A stretch of DNA of 62,000 nucleotides from Acanthaster planci (Eukaryota > Echinodermata > Asteroidea > Valvatida > Acanthasteridae): contig NW_019091616.1 in the NCBI RefSeq assembly GCF_001949145.1, forward strand, positions 7,045-69,044. The letters are read 5' to 3'. Position numbers and translations under genes: made by a program. A model generated the notes under the pieces. The model was not told the origin of the DNA. It did no database searches and saw only the letters and a list, made by a program, of their open reading frames with translations. Numbering within the stretch: position 1 is the stretch's first letter; every line of letters starts with the position of its first letter. Shown here piece by piece: positions 19,601 to 34,600 of the stretch.

Positions 19601-22600
19601 AAGTTTAACTTTGCACAACTATACATGTGTCTGAATGGTAGGAATTTTCCCTATTTTGCTGTCAATTTCTTGCTGCGTGAGTCTGGATTTGACCATCAAG
19701 ATTCAGGTATTTTCAGATCCAGATCTGGATTTGGTTGGACATTTTAAGGGAATAGATTAATATGGATTTGTACAATAAAAACCTACATTAGGATTAAGAA
19801 CTGGAGTGACAGGGAAACAGGGGTTCGAATAGACAGATACGTTACAGTTGTACTTGAATTTGAATGAATTTAATGCCAGATTAGGCTCCTTACATTTCTC
19901 TCCTCCTGTTTGTTGATTTCAAACTTGGTGTCCAGTAGCCTCTGGCTTAGTGTCAAAACCTCCCTGTTGAGGGCTTGCTTCTCCTTTTCATAGGCGGCAG
20001 CCTGTATCAAACACAAAGCATGGCACAATGATTCTACAACTCTGAAAATGTCTGAAACAGCTAGGTGTATCCTCTTCAACATCAACTGAATAAAGTTTAC
20101 AGAACTAGGCCAATAAAGCTCAATAGCTGCAAGTTTAAAGAAAGGTAGACTGGGGTTGACTTTTCAAGAAAAATCTTGTTTAGTGGACGTGAGCTACCAT
20201 CACTTCTGCCATATCAAATATGTACATGTAACTATTCAGACAAAAAACTGGGTTACATTTAACTGTTTTTCATTTTGCTTATAAAAACAAAGCAAAACCC
20301 TCGCAAAAACAAATATACATGATTTTGTGGGGTCAGATCAGATATGAATATATACATGTACAATATCATTTCTGCATTTTAATTCACTAATGTTAAAAGG
20401 TATACAGTTTTCCGACAAATAGCAGGGCCATGTGGACATGCTAGCACATTTTTTTGCAACTCTGTATTTCCATGTACATGTAAATGATATAAATATTTTG
20501 TCACTTAATTCTCACTCTCTGTATCTGAAATCATGGAATACAATGTACATGTACCGGTATGTACATGTACATCAGCAAGGATGACATTCCTGCCACATGA
20601 AGGTTCATTCAGGTAAACCATCATGATAATCACCCTTTGGAAACTGCAAGGCCACGAACATCCACTTCAATGAAGGTGACCTCTTCCTGACACAATGCAC
20701 CAAATTACTGGCGAGTGTGTCTAATTTCTTTAAAGATTTCTGAATTGGTAATATTATTATTATTAAATTAATATTGTGCTCATTCCATACAATGTTCAGG
20801 AGTGCATTACAAAGAATATTACGTACATGTACGTAGTTAAGAAAGACATAAAAATCGACAAGAATTTACAGTAAAATAAATATTATAACACTACCCAAAA
20901 TAAAGATAACAAAACACAACCAAAATTAATAATTAAAAGTGTGGATTGTTAAGGTGAAGCTTACAACCACTATCCATAGTGTTCCCAGTTAATAAAATGC
21001 CTTCTTAAACAGATGAGTTTTTAACATGGATACTTCAAAAGTGATAACAGTGGTAGCACGTCTGATATGAAGTGAAGTCAGTTCCAGATATTTGGTGCGC
21101 TATAAAGGCTCGATCCCCCAAGGGTAACCTTACCCTGACCTGCAGGATAGTTAAGAACACCATCGCCAGAACTATGAAGACAGTGGTCTGAGACTTTACA
21201 GAAACGAGCTGAGGTAAATATTGTGGAGCTTGGTTGTGCAAGACTTTGTATTTCATCAACAAACTCTTAAATTCAATTCTATATCGAACAGGAAGCCAGA
21301 GTAAGTCAATGAGTAAAGGTGTGGTTTGACAAAACTTTGATGTCTTGTAAACAAGGCGGGCACAAGCATTCGGCACTCTCGGGAGTTGGTTGATCGGCTT
21401 GTTGGGCAAGCCATACAGCAAGCTGTTACAATAATCAAGTCTACTTGAGATAAATGTAAGAATCATTGTCTCGGTACATTCCTTACAGAGGTATTTCCTG
21501 ACACGTCTAATATTATGTAAATAATCGAATGCACTACCACAAACTTTAGTGACATGAGATCACAATGACATATTGGCATCAAACCATGCACCTAAAGTTT
21601 GGGAAACAGCAGATTCCCTATCCTGAATACCATCCAAAGTAACCTTGAGTAGTTGCTGACGAGTGCCAATAATGAACAACTCCGTTTTTTGTCATTCAAA
21701 AATAACCCATTATTAAACATCCATTGTTGTACATCATGTATACAAGACTCCATGGCAGATATGGCAGATTCCTGGCTACCAGCCTCACATCAGGACAAAA
21801 ATGATAAATGCAACTGAGTATCGTTGGCATACCAATGGACCTGTGGATGATGAACTTTGACAATAATGGACAGCTGACTGGTAAAGGGCCTAAACATGAC
21901 CCCCATTCAAGATTATATTTACTTGATAGTTTGCTGTTAACCAAAACCCTTTGAGATCTGCCATACAAGTATGAATGAAACCAGTTAAGGTCTATTATCA
22001 AGTGCATGTCCAATCAAAAAATTTAGTTAGTTTCAGCAAGTGTCTCATTACTCATTCATAATACATTAAAAACCCTCTTGCATTGGGGCTACTTGTCCCA
22101 CGGCAGAATGCAGTCTACCGGTACATCTGTACATGTAATCTTCACCTCTTGTTTGTTTTTAAGCACACAAACATTTCAACCACGCACATGTATACATTTT
22201 TACATACTGTATGCCCTAAACAGTGAAGCTATCAATGGCTAAACTCTATTTACAATGTACCTTGGGGACTGTGACATCAATATCCAGGCTTTGCTTGCTT
22301 ACAGTTTGTGTCATGGCACTTCAAGAATTTCATTTTATTTGTTGGCACAAAAGCCTACGCTAAAACATGGAAATGTTTCACGTAAATTTTAAATGAGCTA
22401 TTTCTCATTTCCCAGTCGCCCGAATGACTTACAATATCAAGAATCCTCTCTTCCAAGTCGCTGTTAATCTCGTGGAGCTCCTGATGACTTTTTTCCAACC
22501 TGCATAATCAGTAAAGAAAAGACTTAAGTTACCACGAACTTATCAAATAAAAATACGACTGTGGAGAGGATCACCAAATTTATCATGCCTTGTGGTTTCA

Positions 22601-25600
22601 CATGTACTGGTACTGGTACACACATGTACATGTACAGTACAACTGAGGGGCCCCTGCAGCAGGCCTGCCAACCCTCACAAAATGAGCAAGAGACGCGCAT
22701 ATTTCAGGTCATTCTCACACCTTCATAAACACACGGAATTTCTCAGACAAACAAGGAAAAAAGAAATAAAACCATCACTACATGTATGCATGTATGTAAG
22801 AAAAAATAACACATTTCACTTCAATACTTCGTGGTCCTATCCTGATCATGGAATGAAAACACGAAATCTGTAAGCCTGTTTTTGGTAGAAATGAAACAAT
22901 ATGATTGGCTGTTACAGCAGTGGTGGTAATGTCACACATTTTAAGTGAATGCATGCAAGTCCTTGTCTAAAATGGACTTTCAGAGCTACATGTAGATGAA
23001 CATGTACATTATGCTCATGTCTTACTCGATGTTGGCAGCCCAGCTACGGAAAAAAAATTACCCATCTATTCCTATGAGTCAACAATTGTTTTTTTATGTG
23101 ACATATGCATGTCCTGTTAGGTTTTTAACCTGAAAACATTCCTGGGACTTTGATCTTGGTACGTGTACAACTATCCTCCAATGAAATCTTTTGTTACAAT
23201 TCCTCAGTGCTAACAGATACACGTGTGTGACTTATGCAAAGCATCGTGTTTACATACATGTGTAGGTGGCTTCAGGACTTCACTCGATTTATACAAGAAC
23301 AGTTTATGGGACACATTTGGGGCAATTACAGCACATTACAAGGAAGACTCTGACAGACTAATAGAAAGCATGTGTCATCGACTAAAAAATAATACACTGT
23401 ACCGGTACTTAACACGTGCGCACATGAAGACATGTACATTATGTGCCTAATGTGTTAAGAGCATGTAACTTGAACACAATCATTCAAGGTACACGCATTC
23501 CGCCTTAAGGGGCCCTGCCACTGAAGGCGGCTACATTACAACTCAGACATTCTGGAGGAAATGCACGATACCGCACAGTGTGGTAAGTTGCCGTTAATAA
23601 CACCAACGATACGCTCCGCACCGTGCCAGTTTCCGGGGACAAATTCAATTACATTACACATGGCAAGCACCCCAGTGAATGCACGTGTCACTATGATGCA
23701 CTATCACTGAATTCCCGACACGCGCATGGTGCGTTCATAGAATGCAACCCAACTCCGATCACCCTAAACATGTAATTTTCCCCTTTCTACTCCTGCCACC
23801 TTCGTTGCTATTCAGAGCACGTTTTGTGAACACCCACCGTGCTCAAAGTTTGGCCAGTCCAGGCAAATGCCGTATGAACACTCCGAGGACAGGAATGTAA
23901 TGTTCAAGCGTAACTCTTGGGAGCCTCACAACATCCTCATTTAACAAATACATTTGATGTACACAGAGGAAACAAATCTGCCCCCTGTACACATGACAAT
24001 GTGCACGTACATGTACATGCATACATGTGCCTGTTGGCGACCATTTACATGTCTAAACCTGCTGTAAAAGCTGAGTAACACGGTACTGCACATAAAATGC
24101 TCTGCTGAACTTTGCGTCTCATGTACATGTACAGTATCTAGAAACATGCAGCCATATCACTGACTACTGTAAAGAGAAAAACAAAACAAAAATAAGTAGA
24201 AACAGTAGAACTTTTAGGAAGTTGCTCCAACAAACCTGAAATTCTGCTAAAAACATGTCACCTTTATAAACCAAAACATTACCTGCCTACATGTACATGT
24301 ACACAGCCACCACCTTGATTAATGAGAGTGCACTGCAACTACGTGTATCCCCAAAGGGAAAAAAACCCACCACCGTACAAATAATTCCCTCATTTCTTCT
24401 GTGTCCATTCGGCATTTTGATGAGAACTACAAGTCTTTAGTCAATGCAGCCATTAAGGATGGAACAAATACCGGAGAACTTTTTTTACATTCCACACTGA
24501 AATAAACACAATCTGTTATTTTCATCTTTTTGAGTTTGGCACACCAAATTATGATGATTTAAATATTTAGAGTGGCTGAGCTGAGCTCTTCTGATGATGC
24601 CAGCATATCCTTCTGGTGAGATTTATTTGCGTCCAACGTGCAAACAGCTCATGGAGAAGTACATTAGCCCACTCCATTTTGGCGACTATGTGCTGAGCCA
24701 GACAAGTAATTGAAAGCAAAACACATCTTCTGGAGAGGCTGAGAGGCTCCATTTTCAGTAAACAAACAGCTGTCTCTTCCACCCTTCTTTCGGTCAGATC
24801 GAATCTGTTGGTTTTGGGGATGTTATTTCAAAGAAGCCTCCAGAGCACATGTACAAACATGAAGCTGGGATCTCACAGATGGGCAAAGGGCCAGTAGCAG
24901 ACCATTTGTTTTCCTTGTAGACTTAAGTCTTGTCTTTTTCTCAGGAGGTCCATGTTTCCACGAGTTTCCACGAGTTTCCCCTGGCTATTCTCATCTTTTA
25001 AGACAGCATGATGGTGAAGTACCCTCTTTGCAGCAAGTTTTAACATACAGTGTCTATGAATGGTAAAAACCACTGTTAGCATTCATCAAAAATGGCTTTT
25101 TAAGGGGCCTTGCATGTCAATTTTTTTTTAGAAGGACACCTGTTGTTTCTATAAATAACCTATAAATAACCAAAACAAATTATCTTGTCTACACATACAG
25201 ACTGTACATACGTGTAGCATATTTTACAACGTACTGTAGGGCTGTCTTTGTGTTTGACTGGCTTTTGGCCAAAACATAATGCCACCATACAAATCATACC
25301 TAACAATTTCTAAAATTGCTTTATGTGAAAAATTAAAGAGATGAGGCAGAGCAGTTTCATCCAGCTGCAAAACAGAAATGTTTTGAAAGTAAGAAATGTA
25401 CCAGTCAGCTGCATGTCAGTAATATTCTGTTCAAAAACTTTGATATACATGTACGGTATGTGCCATATACCGGGTACATAAATCATTTAGAAGCACAGAT
25501 GTGCGAATTGTTCAATCTAGGCTGCTTTTTCAAGTACATTGTTCCTGTGCAACATTAACACTTTCAAGATAGTACTATGATCCCTACATGCTTAAAATGC

Positions 25601-28600
25601 AGAATTCAGTGTTGAAAACAAGATGGCTTTTAACAAAAAAAGATAGCTACAGTATGAGCTACTGGCTCAGAATTATGGTTTTGCATTGATGGTCTGTTCT
25701 GTGCAGTGCAATAATAAAATCTACACAGGCAAATCTAATGTACACATTGAGAAAGAAGACCAGAATTTGATTAGTTGGCTTTGATTTTGGGACAGAGAGT
25801 GAAAAGAGACCCAAGTATAGCCGTGCAGTTGGTGCTATTTCTAATATTTGTCATTTTGTGTACTATCTGGAGGCTTTTCCCACAGTAATTAGGTCATGGA
25901 TATTCAACCATCAAGAGACATTTCTAGTTAGTGGATACCAGGCAGACAGAAAAATTCGGTCATTTCCCTTCTTTGAGTGGCTCTTTTCTAACCTATTTGC
26001 CACTGTGTAAAAATTCTGGTACAGTTCTCACTACTCAATCAACTTTCATTTGGCTGTGACAACACATCTTGAAAAATCAGAAGGCATGTCTGTCCCACAA
26101 TACATGCACCAAAACAGCCCCCGTCTCAGGGCAGCAAATGCTGACCCAATTTCTTGCCGTTCCTGGGAAAATGTAACTCAGCAACACAAAACCACTGCAA
26201 GAAGTCATTTCTTACAGAGACAGGTCGAAAAAAATCTGTGTGTCTAAACTTAACACACATTTTTATCCCTCAGAGTGTATTGTAGTTACTGAGAGTTTCT
26301 GTTTCCATGGTACATGGTTTAATAAATGAATCCTTATACAATATGAACAGGCTTACATAACAAGCATTTGTACTGGCCTTCTGTGACAGCCTTGAATACT
26401 GAAACAAATTACATCCAATTTTTACCCTCCCCCATGAATGTGGCTTTGTTCCCCCAAATTGCAACATTTCTGTCGAGTGCACTGCACAGCTATCTTTATA
26501 AGATGCATAGGCTTGCTAAATGTAACCACAGTGAATGCAGTGTGTGTCACACCATCAATAAGCCAACTTCACCAGTCATCTCAAGTTAAATGCATGTGCA
26601 ATACTTCTTTCTTCAAAATGGTGTAGCCATATCTGTGGCTGAGCCATTGTACATTTCTCTTTACAATATACAGGTATAAATTTGCTGTTGGTTCATCTAC
26701 AATGTATAGCATAGCTCTACCATATATGCCATGCAGGGCTACAAAGGTAAACACCGTGTACACATGGATTCGCACTGCATGTGTGCTGTATAGTACAACA
26801 GTGCCAAATAACTGAATATTCGATCGATTATCTGATATTCAAATACTGTTTTCCGAATTTGAGTATTCAAATGCAAAATTCATGAAAAGGTACAATTTCA
26901 TTTTACATGTAATTGAAAAAAATTCCACCATGGAGGCTTGTTTCAAGCAGATTCAAATGAAAATGAAGGAAATCTTACGATTTAAAAAGTAACTTATTAA
27001 TTAAACAATTTAAAAGGAATAGAAATTTTTAACAGGGCAAGAAGTATTGTTCATCTCTTAAATCTTACTAAATCGCGGCTGGTGATACTCCTAGATGTGA
27101 GAAGCTATTACATGTATATTGATTACAATGTACAATTGTGTACATTATTGCAACCGATTTTGTATATGGTTTGTTCATTAACAATCTGCCGGTCAGTACA
27201 ACCGAATAATTGGATATTGAATGTTGAATATTTGAACAGTGAATTATTCCAATTGACTCAGCCCTACTATATAAAGAATATGTTGAGCTACAAATGCCAC
27301 ACCAAAAGGTACTGTACTGTGATTGGTACATGTAAATGTATATCAATTCCTATAAAGTTCAGTTCCTCAACACCTTACTCCTTCAAGTAGCAATCCTATC
27401 CTGTCCCAGCCATACATGAATGCCTTAAGATCCCGGCAGATGCACATTCCCTTCCTCGTACATGTACACAAGAGGAAAACAAAGCACAAAGCACGAGGGA
27501 AAGCCGTAATCATGTCGGGAAGCGTGCACCTTCATCTTCCTTGCTGGAAGCAACCAGTGGTGTCTCCTTGCGACAGGCGCAGGTATGTGGGAGGTGGAAG
27601 GACCCACGACTGCATCCTTTCATGTAAAATGAGCTCTCGGTGAACTAATTCAAATGCGGCTCAGTGAGGCGGACATCCAGACGGCTTTGGGACAGGTGTG
27701 GGGAGGGAAGAGGACAGGAGAGGGGAGAGACATTCGAGCGAGAGGGAAATGTGCTCAGCGTGGCGTAAGAATCCCCTGAAATGTCTCGGACGCCTAGGAG
27801 GCAGAAAGGATGATTTTTTTTTTTTTAATGGCCAAACTTTAAAGGTTTGTAATGGTTTGTAATATGATTGCAAGAATCAATCGTTGTGAATGTCAGAACT
27901 CCATCCTTCCTTCCTCGCAACCCAGCAGGAAACTTTGTCATCTGCTTTGCTCTTGTAAACAGTAAGGAGTTCTGATAAACAATATTTTAGGACAGATAGA
28001 TCAGTCTTTTTTTCAACAAAGTGCTCCAAAAGAAACTTACATGTACCAAGCATCTTGCATTTTTTTTCAACTTGGTTTGTACAACATCATCAAATGGGGA
28101 ACTGTATCAAATATTGCCAAACCTATGTGCGAATATATCCATTTCCAAAATCTGCTCAGATTTAAAGCCACATGGGAATGAATACAAGAAAAAAAGGCAA
28201 AACAAAACAACTACCTTACTGTCTCAGTCAGCAACCCCAACACATTTTTACAATCCTAAAAACCACATCAGGGTCTACAACAACATGAAACTGAGTGCAA
28301 CTCAATTATGCAACAAGAACACAGCTAAAAAAACAGGACCCTGCTACCCCGTAAATGGGGCGAACTACAACTAACTACATGCAACAGTAGATTTTGTTTC
28401 ACTGAGCAGGGTTTGTACCCTGTCTAAACAGGTGCCTATGACACCAGGTGCAACATACTTTCAACAACTGTTGCATTTTGTTGCACTTGACATGGCTAGG
28501 TCAAACAACATGCAGGAAAACCTACGCATTGTATCTTTGTTGCGACAGCCTGAGTTCCTCCCTGCATTCGTCCAGCTCGTTCTCGGTGTACAGCGTGCTC

Positions 28601-31600
28601 TGCAGGAACTCGCTCTCCATCAATGTGATGCGTTGTTTGCTCTCCTCCACACGCTGACGTAGCATGACATACTGCTCCTTGTTGCACCCACATACCTGAA
28701 AAACAAACCAGACAGAAAGTGGAATTGTAACGCAACTTATAGACTGCAAGGTGCACGGATGTACACGTACCTGTACATGTATTTGTGCCCAACGCTGTGG
28801 TAGTGCCGAGAATCATCTGTTGAATAGCAAGTACCTGGATCTTGAAAAGGGGCCCCGATAGGCTCTACAAAATCTGAGAATGGTCTGTGCCTCATTCCCA
28901 AGACCTTAAATATGATTTACTAGTAAATATCTGCACATGCTCAAACAGGAATTGGGTGCCATGTGCAAGTTCATGCATGCAATAATTGTGAGCAACAGGG
29001 AGAGAACTGGAAGAATTATAGCCACACAGAAAGCACTGTTTCACAAGCTGTTGTGCATTACAAACTTTAAAATCATGGGTTTAGGTCTCTAGTCAAAGAG
29101 AGACTCAGAGAAAGTAACCTTAAGGGGCTTCCTCGGTCCAACATCTCATTAGTTTGCTCACATGTACATTAACATGCACTTACAACATTGCTGTTACATG
29201 TACTTATGTATAACAGGCTCTGTATTACTCAGAGTTACCAGTACATGTACTTACATGTACATCCCCCTCCACCACTGAAAAAAATCACGCATGATGTGGC
29301 CTGAATTGTACTGTAAAATTTAGCAAATATACTGATAAATATACAAAGTTGCATTCGCTCGATAATACACTGTACATATACCATTTTTAATGTGTGAATG
29401 TATTGTACAAGAGTACAAGTCAAGTGTCTGGACACAAGTAATAGTACTGGTAACATACAGCAGGAAATAGGACATCAAAGTGAAGTACCACAAATTTTTG
29501 GTCTAGGAACGCATGCTGTCAGTGCATCAACTGAACGTTGAGCATGCATGTGTAGCGTAAGTACTGTATATATGGCCCTTTCCACTGCACAATCACCAAC
29601 ACAAATTCGTGACAAAAGTAGTGAATGATAGTGTGCACAGTACATGAACTTGAAGCTGATTCATTTATTTTATCAGGTGGCTGGTCGGTAAATGTTACAT
29701 CTTGAGCTAGCCAGGATGGGTTTCTTCCAGGGCTCTGCACAGTCGAGCTTCTGGTGACCTCATTCCAACTTTTTTCCTTAGCAATCCAGTAACTGAAACC
29801 AACAGCGTCTCAAAACAAATTGATTTTTAGCTTGTGTTTCAATGCTACAAACAAGATCCAAACATCTACGTATCATTTCTAAAGTGAACCCCTCACCCCC
29901 GGCATTACAAGTTATACATCAGTTAAAGACACGAGAGCCTGTGACATTTCCAATCTTAATTTGCTTCAAACTACTGGGGCATCTTCCTCAATGAATTCTC
30001 AGTGATGACAAAAAGATCCATGTCCACTTGAAACCTTGGCTACTGGGAGTCTGGAACATGTTCCTCTTCCTTTCTGCATAAAATGTAACGTGTGACAGCA
30101 ATGCCCAGAGCAAAATGTTCAGGCAGTTGAACAGATTTCAGTTCCTCAGTTCAACTGTGCCTCCCCAGACATTTTTTGGAATCCTCAGAAGTTATCTACT
30201 GTGCAGGCAAAAGCACTGCTAACCTTGAGGTTTCAAGCGGCATGTATGGTAAAAGTAAGATTATAAATGTAACGGTACATGCACCTACAGTGTATCCTGC
30301 AAAATCCTCGAAAAACTGCGAAGGGAATGAAGGATTCACTTTATGTACCTATCAAGGAAAAACAGCATACTGGTATTTCATACAAATGCATGTTCAGCTT
30401 CAACAGAGTCCTGAAGCTGGAAACTGCTCCATGTATGTAAATAAAATGAACATGCTTTCAGTCATAATATGTGCACAAATGTACATTATGTACATTTACA
30501 AAAAAAGTTACAGCAAAATTTGTGTGACAGATAAATTATTTAGATTTTTTTTTCTTAAACCATGTTGGCACATTGCTCTTGAAACGATCAAACAGCCTTC
30601 TGTCATTGAAGGTCTTTTTTGTTCCTCAGTTAGTAATGTCTTGATGAGCACAACGTGGCTGCGGCAGCATGTGCAAGGGTGCAGACTGGCCAGAGGGGGA
30701 CCACATTAAGGGCACATCAACCAACTGCCTTTCAGCAACATCAGTCATGGCAATGTCAGCTATTCATGGATCCTCATTACATGTGTACATGAACATGTAC
30801 ATGTATCATCCGGCATCATTACATGCATGCATGTACATGTACAATGTGTTTATTCAAAAGACAAATGGATACACTTTTTTCCCCAAAATGTTTTTATAAT
30901 TTGAGTTGCTTACCAGAGCAATAGACTGGGGCACAATCAGAATTCTACTTCATTTCAAAAATAAACAAGAAAAAAACCAGACTTGTACACAGGTGCATAG
31001 CAAAGTTACATACATTTATACCTACACATAGCAAGTTAAGTCTGAACATTAATAAGCATCATGCTGTGCTTCCCTCCAACCTTAAAATATCGGTGCATGT
31101 ACTCTCATCAGAGACCTTTTTTACGTTAAGAGTCGGGAGGGCTGAACACTTCTGTCTGAGCAAAACCTTGCAAAAAGCTAACCACATTCTGCCAGGATTG
31201 AAGTATCAGACTCCTTCCACTCATTTACATGTACGTATTCAACGTCATTCCTCTTGGTGTCTATGTTTTGCAGCTTTCCTAACAAGTTTGTTTTACACTA
31301 GTCCAGTAAATCGATCCAAGTTGTCACCACGGGCCCATGTACATGTACATGTATATGTTTTTCTTGTTCCAAGAGCCTCAGGAAGACCTGACTGTCTGAT
31401 GTCTCAAAAATTAATTCATCACGCCAGGCTTGCCCATCATTTCAATTTACTTTCAATCCCAAATAAAACTAATGAAAAAAAAAAAAAAAACTGGAGTGCT
31501 GTCCTCCGACAGACATAAATGCACTTAAACTCTGCATGATTAATATGCACTCAAATACACACACTAAAAAGAGGAAAATGCCAAAAATACAATTGAAAGG

Positions 31601-34600
31601 CCGGAGAGAGAAAATCTACAATCGGTGCCAAACTGTCTGTATCTGAAGCAGATAGGGTTTCATACTCCATCAATTGGTTGAACATCGCATCCTTGTCTAC
31701 CACTTCAAACAGGCATTGGATGACCGGTGACATGCCGAGCCAGCCAATGAATATTCCTCTCTCGTGATGAATTATCTTATTCTCCCTTTCATCATTACAC
31801 ATGAGTACATCTACCTTTTCTGCCATTCTTTTTCCCGTGATATAGGTTGCCTGATTGGCATGATCAAGGATGTCTTATTGCGACTAAGACTAGATTCTAC
31901 GTTGGGTGATACTGATGGATTGACAAAAAGGAATGATGTATGTACAGGATGTAAATTGTTGTCATCCAATTAAATGATGGATATTCATCAACCACACACG
32001 TACATGCACAGTACATACAAGTACGGTACATGGGCATGTACATGTATACCACACAAACAAATGTACTGGTACGTACTGAAAGAATATTAGACATAATGTA
32101 CATGTAACAAGTGGCCACCAAAATTGTTGCATAATGGCTAAACAATCACTTTCCTCCTTCCAAATTACTGTATAGGTATACATCTTAATTATTCAACCAA
32201 GCAAATCACATCTACCGTACTCTGTATGCGTGCGTCTACCGGAGCATGTTACATGAACATTCATTTAATCTGTTCTCTACATCCTCTGTGTCAATCTCTA
32301 CTCACAGACAAAATACCAGAATGGAAACGTTACTCATTAATTTAAAAGCACCATTTCCCAGAAAAATTTACTGCCAATTAGGGGTGGAGAACTGTAGAAT
32401 GTGGAGGGTCTTTGCATACAGAACAGGCACATGTGGTAGAAAAGTTCAGAATCATGTACATCAACTGTGCTTTCACTGAAGTACCAAATCAGTACAATAT
32501 ACATGTATACTCCAAGCATGTACATGTACAATGTACATTCCTCCATACTGATCGACATTGTACATTCCTAGCTTTATGAGTGTACAATACTTATACGGAA
32601 TAGCTTAATTACCCTACTATAACTTTTAATACCACTTTCCCCAACATGGGGCCTTGAAGGATCACTTTTTGCCTTCATTAAAATGATTTAAGGTAAAAAA
32701 AAAAATGCTTGGCCAATAACTTGGCAGGAAAATCACATTGTATTGTTTCTTCTGTAAGTTTATCACCTGTCTCCATAACCACAAACAGACTTTAAGGATA
32801 TACACGTATGTGGGAACTTGGGAAGTTGGGGGAAAAATGCGAAAAATGTCTAAGATGTACTTTGTTGTCAGGGAGATATTAATTTTAATAATAGCTTTGC
32901 CCTTACACTGGAAGAAAAAAATTTCAAGCCATGTAGGAAGGAATTTGTACATGTACAGTGCTTTGACATTAGTAATGGCGCCAATTCAAAAAAAAAAGAA
33001 AGAAATACAAAATCACCTGGCGCGAGGAAAGGTTGCAAACCTGATGATACAAAAGTTTAGTTTTCAACCAAACCTGCATGAGAAATATATATTTCGTCCA
33101 TGGAAAATATAGCATAATGCATCACAGCAGACAATGTGTCAGATGAAAGCATTTTGATTCAGCTTTGGCAGGGTTACTCTTGTATTACGAGTAGTGGTTA
33201 TGGCAGAGCAATCACCGAAGAGTAATGCACCCTCTATTTAAGGCAATGCAAGAGACTACGTGTATAGTAGTCTTGTCCACTATAAGAGGCATCCGATACC
33301 TTGTTACTCTCTGGCTGAAAAAGACACTGGGGTCATTACCTGATGGCCAGTGGGATTCTTGGAAAAGTTCCTGAAAACTTCAATATCTAAATGGCGTTTG
33401 AAGGCCATGACAGGGAAATATATGGAATCGCTACAGATTGCCCGGCCAAAAAAAGGCCAGTGCAATGCTTATTTCCGTGAATGATTGTGTGACTTAAAGG
33501 TGCTCATTGAAAAATTTGTTATTTCTGACAACAGAACTCTCCACAAATATTTGTCTGAGCACCCTCCAATCCTGCATATCTGCAACAGGCCATGGGCAAA
33601 GCGTCCGATCATCTTAAAGTCGACTCCTGTTGTAGAACAGCTAATTGCGGATATTTCTGCCAAGCCTGTCACTCGCAAGTTTTCACGTTGAGTGGGACTG
33701 CGGGGGTAGGGATGCCGCGTGGGCTGCATCTTAGGGGATTCCAAGCAGACTAGTCCTGCCAGATCAACCCTTGCGGATATTTCCCAACAGTTTTTGTGGG
33801 GAAACCAGCCCATCCGAGGTGTTACATTATCCTGCCACAAATAAGGCCAGATGCATTATGATTCATTTTATTTGTGCTGTTATAAATATGCATGTACCAA
33901 AAAGACCAGAGTTCACAAGTTCGAAAATTGCCAATTTGTTGCAATGTACATGTAAAAAGCTTACATGTACATGCACATACATGAACATGTACCAGTATAC
34001 ATGTACTTGAACACTATAAAAATTGGACTGAAATTAATAATGTTAAATGATGATTAGTACATGTAGGCCTACATGTAATCCATTTGGCACATGCATTTTA
34101 GTATAACTGAAAAAAAATTACATTTTGGACATGGTGTAACTTTTTCAAAGAAAAATTCATTTGTACATAGCACACCAAACATTTGAGATATCAAGGTCAT
34201 CAAAATTGTCATTTTCAAAATAACAGTTTTACAACTGTGAGGGACTATTTATTTTTCCAATAGTCCAAGAGAATCACCCATCATTTGAGTGGCATTTTCC
34301 ATTGTGGCTGATCTACATGTACACACCAAAATGTAAAAAAGAAGGTCCAAGTACATGTACACGCACATGTACATATGTATTCCAACCCAGAAACATTTCA
34401 CGTGTGTCTTAAACAGAAAAATGCTCAAAGGATTTTTTCAAAACACAGAATCACGAAATGAATGGTTCTTTGGAAAAAAGTTACATATGTTGTACAGTTG
34501 TTAAAAATGTAACCTGGAAATTGAATCAATTGCTCAAAACAGGTTTTATCCTGATTTTCCAGACATAATGGCAGTACCTCATGCTAAAAGCCAGCTTCAC

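Noticed and set aside
30176-30709. Plus-strand ORF of 177 residues in intron 1
   Set aside because: Does not resemble a known family as far as I can tell; it is AT-rich, ends in simple repeats and lies opposite to the host gene. A chance ORF is likely.
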